DNA of 29,295 nucleotides from Saccoglossus kowalevskii (taxonomy: Eukaryota; Hemichordata; Enteropneusta; Harrimaniidae): positions 29,687 through 58,981 of the forward strand of contig NW_003145785.1 in assembly GCF_000003605.2 (NCBI RefSeq), given 5' to 3'. The position numbers were made by a program, and so were the translations under genes. Of this stretch, positions 1 to 9,834 are shown in pieces. A model generated the notes under the pieces. The model did not search any database. It saw only the letters and a list, made by a program, of their open reading frames with translations, and was not told the origin of the DNA. The stretch's first letter is position 1, and each line of letters opens with the position of its first letter.

Positions 1-189
1 GTTAGTCATGAGCAATAAATAATTTCGCAACATTCTGAATTCTAGACATAGGGCTCTGGAATTGAAACAAGCTAACGTTACATATATGCCATTTGCTAAA
101 TTACTTTCGAAATACGAATATTGTACAACTATTCCCACGACAGAGACATATATGAATTACAGGCACATTTTGAGCATATAAATATGTAA

Positions 190-262
190 AAAGCGAGATT
201 CGAACTCAAACGCTCATCGTTACTGTAAGTGGGTAGGGTTCTCGGTTAAGCTACAGCACACT
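190..262 (-). promoter_or_regulatory. tRNA-like Pol III type 2 promoter (A and B box) in left arm
   Basis: On the minus strand TAGCTTAACCG (243-253) fits the A-box consensus TRGYNNARNNG, and GTTCGAATC (197-205) fits the B-box consensus GWTCRANNC. The B box sits in a short T-arm-like stem and is followed by a T run. The cloverleaf is otherwise poor, so this is a tRNA-derived promoter or SINE head rather than a working tRNA gene. Transcription would run outward, toward position 1. Confidence 0.55.
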
Positions 263-1168
263 GTTCTTAAATTTCAAAAAAGTTACATACGTTAAATATG
301 TGAATGCACACTCTGGTCAAGCTTTCCTTGCACAGTTGCACGGTGTACAAATTATGAAAATATGTCTTGTCCGGGATAATTTATAATTGTACATCAACTG
401 CCATATGAGGGCACACGACGTAATCCGGAAGAGGATGGACATCCGTGTACCATGTGTGTATTGTATTATCGACAGTAATTGTATAATCCCAAAGGAATGG
501 CAGCACGACCTGTTGTTGGGCCAGTTACCTCGGGTGCACCTTTAATGACCTAGCGCTTGTGAATCGCGACCGTATTGCGATGCCGACATGAATTGGTTAA
601 TCGTGTAGTGGTACAGAGCGTATTATTATGTAGCGCAACTACCTGTTGTCCTAATTCAACCGGTCAGTTACCTCAGATGTACATTCGATGACGTATCATG
701 TTACAGTGTTTCGGTTTTGAATCCCATTTATATTCAATGTGAGATCAAATGACATTGATATTGTTTAAAATAGTATAATATTTTCATATTTAAAGCTAAT
801 CGGGATACACTACCACTATTTTAAACTTTAGCGAAGATATTACCAAAGATAGAACACTTTGTCATGAAATGCGATGAACCTTTTTCATCTTTGCAGTATT
901 CTTGCAGGCCATATAGAGGTTAAATGAGTCTATTTCGCCAGTAATCGTAACTGTGGTGGTAAGGCGAGACGATAACATCTCGCAATAACCTCACTATCAT
1001 AAAATATATATACACCAATACCTGATTTTAGCTAAGCCTAGTAAAACTGGATGGCGCCCTCCACCTATCGATCAAGACACCACATTCAGCATAATATGTT
1101 ATTTCTCTATGTAATATTGAATGCGTTGACACAACTGAAACCAGACAATGGGGCCAGACAGTGCCTTG

Positions 1169-1260
1169 GGCGGGGAGAATTTCCCCATTTGGAGGGCAGT
1201 TTCATTTCTCTGCAGGCAGTTGAACCGGTAAAATATACTTTGGGGAGAAGGCGGGGAGAT
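1169..1260 (+). promoter_or_regulatory. Paired GGCGGGGAGA boxes, 81 bp apart
   Basis: GGCGGGGAGA occurs at 1169 and again at 1250 inside AT-rich DNA. The same pair occurs at 7013/7095 and, inverted, at 10083/10164, with spacings of 82 and 81 bp. The motif resembles a GC box or E2F-type site. It may be a promoter of the repeat family, but function is inferred only from conservation among copies. Confidence 0.4.
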
Positions 1261-1910
1261 TTTTGCACATTTGGGTGGGTGTTTTTATTTTTATGCCTGT
1301 AGTAGGTATTTTACAATGAGCCACTAAACAACTCCTGGAATTCACTTGGGCACATGTATATTGTTTGTCAGTGTTTACGTTCGATACACTGCATAGCCTG
1401 ATATCCCTTATCGAGTAAGGACATGCATTCTCTTTACCCGTCGTATAACCTTTACTTTGTTACTTCCCGTCTCTCAGTGCATTAGGGGATTTTGCAGCGA
1501 GCATAGTTTTGTGGCTGAGACAAATCATTTTTCATTATATCAACCGTTTTATCATCGTTTAATAAGTATGCAAAGTAGTAACACGGGTGCTTACAAACGC
1601 GGGGGTACAACATTTTGTCGCATTACAAGCAACTTGGTTGTCATCACCGGTCATCACGTGTTTCTATGGATTTTGTTTTCTCATAGCGTTTTTTTTGGCA
1701 AATGGCGGTGATTGTGTTTTGTTTTATTAGGTAATTTGTTTCGCAGAAACACATAACTATTCCCTGTAAATTATGTTTAGCAGACGCATATATCCCGACA
1801 CCTAGTTTGGATAATAAAAAAAGTATGCTTCTTCCGTGTGAAGTGAACGGTGTTTTGAAGCGAATAACGTAGTTACGAGAAGAAAAGACACCTCATTCAA
1901 CTGAATTTCA

Positions 1911-3010
1911 ATGAGTAAATAAATAAATTTAAAGTGTACAATTCAGCGGACAAGTACTAAAATAAAACATAATATTATCCAGAGTTCCTGTGAACAAATG
2001 CTTTTCATTTTGCCTCGCAATGCTAACTGTGAGGAGTTAACTCCTTACAGTCATAATAGCGACGTGATAACGTCTCGAAATAACCTCACTATCATAGGAG
2101 TTTATACGAATAACTGATCTTCGCTAAGCGTAGTATAACTGGGTAGCATGATTAGCGCCCTCCACCAATCGATACTGACACTACATCATTTCAGCCTAAG
2201 CCATACAAACTGTTACTTCTCTATGTAACGCTCAATGTGGTGACAGAGGTTTAGAAGCTGTAACCAGACAAACAATGAGGTCAGACAATGAAGAATTGGA
2301 AATATCATAAACTTTATATTTAAGTAGTAATGATGCAATATGGTCGAATTATCACTTAAGAAATAATACCTGGACCAGTACTAAAATTACTATACCAACG
2401 TGACTGCTATTGTTTCAACCAACAAGAGGTAATTATTTAAAACAAAAAATAATGTTTTCAGTTTATGAAAACACAAGAAGAATATTAAATTTAAAATGTT
2501 GACAGCCTTCTGTAAAGTTGGTATAAACCGTGGTTTTCTTTAACAAAGCAAATCCATTGATATGACGTGTATGTATATGTATATGTTTTCACAGTTTAAA
2601 ACAAATGACACTACATTGTATACAAGTGAAAAGAACAAGATCTCTGTACTATAATTGACGAGTACCTTTGTGCATTTAGAGTTCAAAATTTGCATATCGA
2701 TGCATTCCCTAGAAACCATAATTTACCACTTGCTGCAGCAATAACACATTACGCGCCAGTTGTTCACTACAGACACCTCACAGACATCTGTGGTTTGTCA
2801 TTCATTGTTTGTGGAAAATATATACATGTAGAATGATATGCCAGTGGCACACATATTCAATGTAATCACATTTCATCTCCTGCATCAACTATTAGAACCA
2901 ACAGGGTAAAAAATAATCACAAATAAAATATGAATGTGATAATCATACATTCCAGGAAATCACAAAAGCATTATTATTCAAACAATGGGAATTTCGCAAT
3001 ATTTTTAAAT
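1911..3010 (+). repeat. Direct repeat unit, copy 1 (matches 8750-9770)
   Basis: The order of blocks matches 8750-9770 on the same strand: an aaataaat-rich start, cctcgcaatgcta, gcgacgtgataacgtc, gtttagaagctgtaacca, cagtttatga, tttgcatatcgatgcatt, cgccagttgttcacta, and a final caacagggtaaaaaataatcac. No open frame survives in this copy. It follows the left arm directly, just as copy 2 precedes the right arm, suggesting arm plus unit are parts of one element. Confidence 0.7.
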
Positions 3011-3059
3011 ATAATGATCTGAATAGTTTATATTGAAAATGAAAAAAAATGGTGAAATT

Positions 3060-3640
3060 GGAGAGCATGGACAACTGTGCATCATAGATCTATTGTGATA
3101 TCGATATCGATATAAAATTATTAATCCCAACAGAATGACGCAGCACGTGTTAATATACAAAAAATACATATTGTATGGATTGAAATAGCCTGTTTTCTGA
3201 GATGATCTTCCGGTTACATTTTATTTGTTACAGTATTTATTTTTTGAATGCAATTCATATTAATTTTTTTGATCAATTTTCATGAAAATGGTGTAGTGTC
3301 GTCGCCGCTGCTCTTTAGTTGGATCAAATATGATATGGAATGATATTGTTTAAAATATTAAGTTTTTCATATTCAACCCTAACCTGAATGTAGTGCCATT
3401 ATGGGGATCTTTCTCGGTCATATTACAATATTATATCGCTTTCTCGTGAAACGGGAGGGACTGTTTTCATCTTTGCAATAACCTCTCAAGCCATTGAGAG
3501 GTTAAACCTCACGGTGATATCTATCGCAGTCAAAATAAAAACATAACTATCACAAAAGCTACGCCAATAACTGATATAAACTAAGTGTAGTATGACTGGA
3601 CGACATGAGTAGCGCCCTCAACCAATTGATCAAGACGAAG
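3060..3640 (+). repeat. Partial direct copy of the arm sequence (compare 430-1080)
   Basis: Contains aatcccaacagaatg, gatattgtttaaaat, the ctgttttcatctttgca block and the following aataacctc... agcgccctcaacca motifs, in the same order and strand as the left arm. It lacks the tRNA-like part and the GC-box pair. It is a truncated, diverged member of the same family, probably left by nested or unequal rearrangement. Confidence 0.55.
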
Positions 3641-3779
3641 AGTCGAGCAAATGTATCGAAAATATATTCAGACAATGAAGAGCTAGAAAGTCATTGTTCG
3701 ACTTTAGATGAATTGTACATTTGTATAGTATAGTAAGGTCAATAGCGTTGAATAATATCTTGATAAATAGTACCTAGGC

Positions 3780-4760
3780 TAGAACTAGATATACCCTGAT
3801 TACCACATATAGGCGCATGATGAAATCGCGGAAAGAGTGTACATCTCTGTATCGTGGGTGTATTGTGATGTTGATGATGTTGGCACAGCGCGTGTTATTA
3901 TGTAGAGCAACTACCTATTGTCCTGATTCAACTGGTCAGTTACCTCAGATGTACCTTCGATGACGTATTTAGATTTTGTATCCAAATCATTCACACTGAA
4001 TGCGAGGTCAATGGAATTGCTTAATACAATATAAAGTTAATATAATGTAATATATAATAGTATGAAAGATAAACTTGAAAGCGTTATTGACCACTACTCT
4101 ACCCACGTGACTGCTATTGGCTCAACCAACAACAGTCAAGAGGTAATTATTCAAACGAAAATTCAGTTTATGACAAAACACGAATCTTGCTAACTCTGAC
4201 AGCATACTTTCAAGTTGGTATAAAACTTGGTTTTCTTTATAACAAAGTTGGCACTAAATTGTATACAAGTAAAGAAGAACACAATATTTTTGCTGTAATT
4301 GACGAGTTATTTTATGCATTGGAGTTCAAAATTTGCATATCGATGCATTCTCTAGAAACCGTAATTTTCCTCTGGTTGTGGCAAAAACACTTCACGCACC
4401 AGTTGTTCACTAAAGACACTGTAGTTTGTCATTCATTGTTTTAGGAAATCCCTAAATAAAGGAAACAAAAATCTGCATCAACTATGAGAGACAACATGTA
4501 AAATTAGGCGGAAAAATAACATCTGTGTATTGTGGGTGTATTGTGTTGTTGGTACAGCGCGTGTTATTATGCAGAGCAACTACCTGTTGTCCTGATTCAA
4601 CTGGTCAGTTACCACAGATTTACATTTCATGACGTATTTAGTTTTTGAATCCAAATCACACTGAATGCGAGGTCAATTGAATTGGTTAATACAATATAAT
4701 AATGTAAAGGAATATAATATAATATATAATAATATAAAGGATCAACTTGGGAACATTGTT
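3780..4760 (+). repeat. Two partial repeat-unit copies in tandem around a block-Y copy
   Basis: Segments 3830-4070 and 4500-4740 are near copies of each other. Both hold cagcgcgtgttattatg, gagcaactacct, gattcaactggtcagttacc, and an (aatata)-rich tail. Between them, 4085-4444 matches 2390-2810 and 9230-9560. A short open frame at 4187-4444 has a related frame at 9359-9607, but the third copy at 2600-2770 is interrupted. I treat all three as noncoding repeat. Confidence 0.55.
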
Positions 4761-4764
4761 GACC

Positions 4765-5080
4765 AGAAAATTTAGAGTTATGCAGTTCAGTCACACAGAA
4801 AATGGGATCATGACGGAGAAAAAAGTACGAAATATTTTCTATATTCAGTAAAAATGCTGTTTTTGAAAATATGGGGGCTTAAAATTTCTACTGACATATA
4901 ATTACGACCAATTTAAACTTTCTTTGCCAGTTTGTTCTCTAATGTATTGGTCAATGAAAGGGATGAGAGTCCGGCATCAGTCAACAAACGGAATGATGCA
5001 GGATATGCAAATCGTTCAGATTAGAGACAAATTTAGAAAATAGCATACAGAAATACAATGGAAAAAAAAAATAGGAAATG
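4765..5080. other. Unassigned spacer before the LINE fragment
   Basis: AT-rich sequence with no readable frame. It may be decayed upstream body of the non-LTR element whose end follows, but I see no motif that proves this. Confidence 0.3.
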
Positions 5081-5670
5081 TCCAGTTTAAAATTTTAAAT
5101 CGCATTCTTGTCACAAATTATTTTCTAGAACAAACTTACAACTGATGATGAATGTAAATACCGCAAACAAGGGGAAACAATTGCAAATTGATTGGGGAAA
5201 TTAGTTCAAATTTGACAGAATTTTAAAACTACAGAAAAAATCATTAACACATTTTATCAGAAATGTAAAGATAGAAATGAATGAAAATTTGTAACCCCCA
5301 AGCTCGGAAACTAAACATGGGTCAATTATTTATGGGCGGGACAAATTTATTAAAAAATAACTTAAGAACAGATACTTTGTGTAAATATTGTCAAAATGAG
5401 AAAAAAATTGGAACATTTGTTCTGTTATTGTTCAACATCACAAATAATTTGGAATTCGTTTGACGAAATCTTGAGAAAGATCTCTGATGATGATAACACA
5501 AATTTAATCACATGTTCAAGTGTTTTCTTTGGACTACTGGAAAACAATCCTCTTTTAAATTTGTTGGTACTAATTTGTAAATATGTCTTGTATTGTAGCA
5601 GGTTTACCGGTTATAGCCCAACGATAGCTTATTGTATGAATGAATATCAGAAACCAAATTAGCATTGAAA
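5080..5670 (+). pseudogene. Non-LTR (LINE) retrotransposon 3' end: RT-associated zinc-binding tail
   Basis: Two overlapping frames read as one damaged C-terminus. At about 5080-5145 a frame reads QFKILNRILVTNYFLEQTYN, typical of the stretch just before the zinc-binding region in L1/Tx1/I-like reverse transcriptases. At about 5365-5450 LCKYCQNEK continues after a frame change into EHLFCYC....IIW, the CxxC...HxxxxC pattern of the RT-associated zinc-binding domain. A hydrophobic tail (LLNLLVLICKYVLYCSR) follows and ends at 5662, as in those families. About 190 bp between the two parts do not fit and may be an insertion. No RT core or endonuclease is present, so this is a 5'-truncated dead copy. 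The clade cannot be fixed. Confidence 0.6.
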
Positions 5671-6790
5671 CATATGTTTTAACTGAAAATAAGTTTGAAA
5701 CAAAATGGGGTGATTGAAGTGATTCAAGTGGATTTGTAAGTTAATTGTTATAAGTTGACTTACCGTGTAGTCATTGTAAATTAATACTATCAAACAATTT
5801 ATAAAAGAAAAGAAATGACCCCCCCCCCCCACTCTAACATCCCCCACCCAATATGTTTCTTTTTTCCCTTCTCTTTTCTTTTATTACTCCATTTTATTGT
5901 TGTTAGTTTTCTTTTTTTGACATATAAGATTATTTTGGAGTAATGTATTTTTTTAATATTATATGATTAACAAAAATTTTAAAAGACAAAAAATAGATTA
6001 AAATGAATGTCGAAAAAGAATTCTTTAGTAAAAATATTTTTTTTTTTGAAATGGGGTTCGCTGACGAGCTAATTGGACAACAAAGTTCCGGAATGATTTG
6101 CTTTATTGAAACTCTCGTACTTAGTGATTTGTTTGGGTGTGTGTAAATGTTTAACTGTACTATATGTTGATGTAACTTAGTTTGCTTTTTTCAAGTTTAT
6201 TTACGTATTAATTGTCTTGTTTTTTAATTACATTGACTATAATTACAATTAAAGAAAGTGAAAAATTCAACCACCAGAAACACAGAGAAAAGACATCATC
6301 TAACAGTACACACAAAAAACACCTTGAAACCATGAAGGCAGGCAAGTGACACGATTCACATTTAAGCGGGTACCGCCACCCTTTCCAAAGACAAATTAAA
6401 ATATTTGAAACATAGAACAAATAACATAACAAATAAGCGCTGCTGCAAGACTGTGCAAATATAACCCACCTAGTGGACAAAACTCTTGACTAATGTGTCT
6501 GTGCTGAATTTAATGTCAAATACATTGCACTTGTGTTCGGTTTACAAGCAAGTCAAAGCAAATATCTGTTTTAAAGCAACTCGTTTCCGAAACGGGAGTC
6601 TCTAAGTACTTGCTATATTTACAATTAAATGTGAAGTATGTCATCCTGATTTTGACACAAAGCATCCTCTACATAAACTAAATTTCAGACAAATTCCGCT
6701 TCAAGACTAGATTTGATACTGCGAATACTAATTGCAAAAGAATCTCTGAAACGTTTGTGTTGTCTCTTGATATGACGGTTGGTATGAATT
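5670..6790. other. AT-rich stretch without gene; C12 tract and T-rich runs
   Basis: Begins with the likely 3' UTR of the LINE fragment. C12 lies at 5819-5830, followed by T-rich sequence to about 5965. The remainder (6000-6790) shows no repeat shared with the rest of the window and no supported coding frame. The minus-strand frame at 6208-6480 is hydrophobic low-complexity translation of AT-rich DNA. Confidence 0.4.
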
Positions 6791-7560
6791 GAAACTTTAG
6801 CCAGGCAAGCTAACTTCATTATCATAAACGTTTATAGCAATAGCTGTTCTTAGCTGATTTTGGTATAACTGGATGGCATGAGTAGCGCCGACAACCTATC
6901 GATTAAGACATCGTAGCTGTGGTATGCAAAATGTCACTCCTCTCTGTAACGCTGAATGTGGTGACACAGTTTTAGCAGCTGACACCAGGCAATGAATTCA
7001 GACATTGTGGTGGGCGGGGAGATTTCCGCGTTTGGAGAGCAGTTTTATTTCTCTACACACAGGTATAAAACGGTAAAATATAACTTGGGGAGAGGGCGGG
7101 GAAATGTCTGCTTGTTTGGGTGGGTATTTTTATATGTATTTATGTAGTGGATAGTTTACAATGAGCAACTATAAATCTTCGGAACATGTATCTTGTTTGT
7201 CAGTGTTTACGTTCGATTGACCACTGAGATCTCTCACCGAGTTGGACATGTGTTCTCTTTACCCGTCACGACTATTATTTCGTCACTTTCTGTCTGTCAG
7301 AGCACTAGGAATTTTTCTCCGATCGTGGTTTTGCGCCAGAGGCTGATAAGTTCATTTTATTTTATCAACTGTTTCATCATCGTTCAATAAATATGCAAAG
7401 TATTGATAAGGGTGCTTACAAAGGGTGGGGTGGCAAATCAGTATGCAACTGTTTTTTGTGATGATCAGCACATATATTCCCGACAGCATGTTTGGATAAT
7501 AATATGCTCCTTCCGTGTGAGGTGAACAATGTTTTGAAGGGCGAGGCTACAACAACCTTA
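6790..7560 (+). repeat. Direct partial copy of the inner arm (matches 960-1870)
   Basis: Shares with the left arm, in order: the gctgattttggtataactggatgg block, the GGCGGGGA box pair (7013 and 7095), the motif cttgtttgtcagtgtttacg, ctctttacccgtc, tttatcaactgtttcatcatcg, atgcaaagta, and ttccgtgtgaggtgaac. The outer half of the arm with the tRNA-like promoter is missing. It is the upstream neighbour of the zinc-finger segment. Confidence 0.65.
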
Positions 7561-7767
7561 AGCCTGTTACTTCTGCATTAGCATAAAATTAGCATAAGAT
7601 ATGACATAATTTTACCCAAAACACCTTGCGATTAATTTCAGCGCATGCGTATATTTTTTGTTTTGATTCATTTATCGATTGGCAAATTCACTTTCTGATT
7701 AGAATAATTTTTATAATTACAACGCAATGTGGCAAAAACACGACAATTTCGTCGATTTTGATGACAG

Positions 7768-8102
7768 TACAATCGATTGGTTTTAAAGAAGAACCAGGAG
7801 ACCATGGTTCTGTTGGAGCTGCCGAGAAGTCTGTTGAATCGCTGTCAACACCGATGGCCACGGGATCGACTTCAAGTTCAACCTGAAGATCAAAAAAGCT
7901 CAACTTTGTTTATGTATGCCCTTTTTGCGAAAAAAAGTACAAGAGTGCAAGTGGATTTCGTGGGCATGTGAAGAGTGTCCACAACCAGGATATAAAAATA
8001 TGTTTTATTAATTCTCACCACAACAATTCCTTCAAGTTGTTCGTAGTTTCAGGGGGTGTGTGTTATCCAGTTCGTTCAACGCTGTTTGTGAAAAATTACT
8101 GA
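7768..8102 (+). pseudogene. Single C2H2 zinc-finger coding segment with an internal stop
   Basis: In one frame, 7887-8099 encodes a classical zinc finger: C at 7917 and 7926, H at 7965 and 7980, spacing C-X2-C-X12-H-X4-H, centred on YVCPFCEKKY and SGFRGHVKSVH. Directly upstream in the same frame is SIGFKEEPGDHGSVGAAEKS followed by a Ser/Thr-rich linker, then TGA at 7884-7886. FKEE resembles a SUMO-acceptor context common in zinc-finger proteins. A possible acceptor (gatgacag) precedes 7768. The in-frame stop between linker and finger suggests a pseudogene, a sequencing difference, or two separate exons. I do not recognise the family. The segment sits between repeat copies and is absent from the matching place in copy 1 (between about 1870 and 1911), so it may be cargo or internal sequence of the repeat element. 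Confidence 0.45.
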
Positions 8103-8174
8103 TTGATCTCTAGGTCTGTGTCATTATATTGAATGTTCGAAAATACTTAAACTAAACCCATATTTTCCAGGAAC

Positions 8175-8395
8175 CCAAATATCAAACATAACATCTGTTT
8201 CTGAAATGGTAGATGGTGTGAATTTGTTTCTGTATAGAAAATCCCACTTGTACTGTCGATACATCACTAAACAGCTATTGAGATCGTATCCATTTGTTTC
8301 CAACATGGTTGATGGTGCGAATTTGTTTTTACTAGTATATAGATAAAATCGCACTTTCATTGTATTCACGCTTGTACTATTTGGGCATCACTGAA
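8175..8395 (+). repeat. Imperfect tandem duplication, period about 115-120 bp
   Basis: Two neighbouring blocks share catctgtttct-like starts, atggtagatggtgtgaatttgttt / atggttgatggtgcgaatttgttt, a tatagataaaatc-like middle, and a cttgtactatttgggcatcac-like end. The copies differ by several indels. No coding frame is shared. Confidence 0.55.
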
Positions 8396-8749
8396 CAACA
8401 TGAACATGTTTTTTTAAAATCATGAAACAAGAACTTATGCCACTTATGGCAACATTTTAGAAAATCTATTCAGTGAAATCACCTAATATAATATATCCCC
8501 ACAGATGAGTAAGTTTTTAGCATACTGTTAGTTTGTTGTTATTTCTATCACTAAACGGCTGTTTTTTCAATCCTGCCTAATTTCTTATGTGATAATTACA
8601 CAATTTAAATATGAACATATTTTTATATACTTTTGACAGCATCTCTCTACAAATGTAAAATTGGAGAAATGGAGGTCAGCCCAATCACACAAAGGTCAAC
8701 AAAACACAATTCTGGTGAGTTGTTTGTTAGTATTGAGGGACTGTGATTT

Positions 8750-9770
8750 GAATAAATAAATGATTGAATGTAAAGTGTTCAATTCAACGGGCAAGGACCA
8801 ATATAAAGCACAATATTATCCAAAGCCCATGTGAACAAATGCATTTATTTCGCCTCGCAATGCTAGCTGCGAGGTGGTGGCCGCCCACAGTTATAATAGC
8901 GACGTGATAACGTCACAAAATAACCACACTCTCATAAGAGTTTATGCCATTACCTGATCCTCGCTAAGCTTAGTATGAATGGGTAGCGTGAGTAGCACCC
9001 TCAGTCAGTCGATCCCGACACTACATCAGTTCAGCCAAAGCCATGCAAACTGTTACTTCTCTCTGTAACGCTCAATGTGATGACAGAGGTTTAGAAGCTG
9101 TAACCAAACTTTGAGGTAAGATAATGAAGATTTGGGAATATCATGAACTTTATATTTAAATAGTAATGGTGCAATATGGTCTACTTTTCGCTTAATAAAA
9201 CGTACCTGGGTCGGTAAAAAAACTTCACTGCCCACGTGACTACTATTGCCTCAACCAACAATCAAGAGGTAATTATTGACAACGACAATTCAGTTTATGA
9301 CAAAACAAGTAAAGAAATTTGCTAATTCTGACAGCCTACTGTCATGTTGGTATAAAACGTGGTTTTCTTTAACAAAATTGACACTGAATTGTATACAAGT
9401 GAAAAAGAACATGATATCTTTACTGTAATTGACGAGTTAGTTTATGCATTGGAGTTCACAATTTGCATATCGATGCATTCTCTAGAAACAGTAATTTTCC
9501 ACTGGCAGCAGAAAAAACACTTCACGCGCCAGTTGTTCACTACAGACACCTTTTTCGAGGAAAATCATAAATGCGGAAAACAAATATATAAAATGATATG
9601 CCAGTGACACACATATTCAATTTAATAACATTTCATCTTCTACATCAACTATTAGAGACAACAGGGTAAAAAATAATCACAATTAAAATATGAATATGAT
9701 AATAACCATACATTCCACAAAAGTATTATTATTCAAACAATAGAAATTTCGCAATATTTCAACAAATATT
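8750..9770 (+). repeat. Direct repeat unit, copy 2 (matches 1911-3010)
   Basis: Collinear with 1911-3010 over about 1 kb. It abuts the inner end of the inverted right arm. The short frame at 9359-9607 resembles one at 4187-4444, but the third copy is broken and differences fall at all codon positions, so it is not annotated as a gene. Confidence 0.7.
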
Positions 9771-9834
9771 TTCTGCTATTATAATTGTAGTATTACCCCG
9801 CTTCTACTGTGACAAAGTGGTGTACCGCCACGTG

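Larger units (their letters stand above)
33..1575. repeat. Left arm of a long inverted repeat (foldback-like)
   Basis: This stretch recurs, reverse-complemented and in the same order, at about 9835-11515. Shared blocks include the tRNA-like segment near 190-260, the block around 430-530, the stretch 640-1000 ending in an aataacc motif, and the paired GC-rich boxes at 1169 and 1250. Identity looks like 70-80% by eye with many indels, so the arms are not a recent duplication. Open frames inside it (1051-1302, 1457-1711) are not preserved in the other copies, so I do not call genes. Long-TIR or foldback DNA transposons have this shape, but no transposase is visible. Outer and inner limits are approximate, and the arm may begin before the window. 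Confidence 0.75.

Noticed and set aside
190-262. Functional tRNA gene on the minus strand
   Set aside because: A and B boxes fit, but acceptor and D stems do not pair and the anticodon arm is not clear.
1051-1711. Two open frames on the plus strand in the left arm
   Set aside because: The same frames are not kept in the copies at 6790-7560 and 9835-10400, so they are chance frames in a repeat.
6208-6480. Minus-strand 90-codon frame with hydrophobic segments
   Set aside because: Low-complexity translation of AT-rich DNA without motif, splice or repeat support.
4187-9607. Similar 58-residue frames at 4187-4444 and 9359-9607 (YALEF.ICISMHSLETVIF)
   Set aside because: They are copies of one DNA repeat. 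The third copy at 2600-2770 has stops and shifts, and substitutions are not biased to silent sites.
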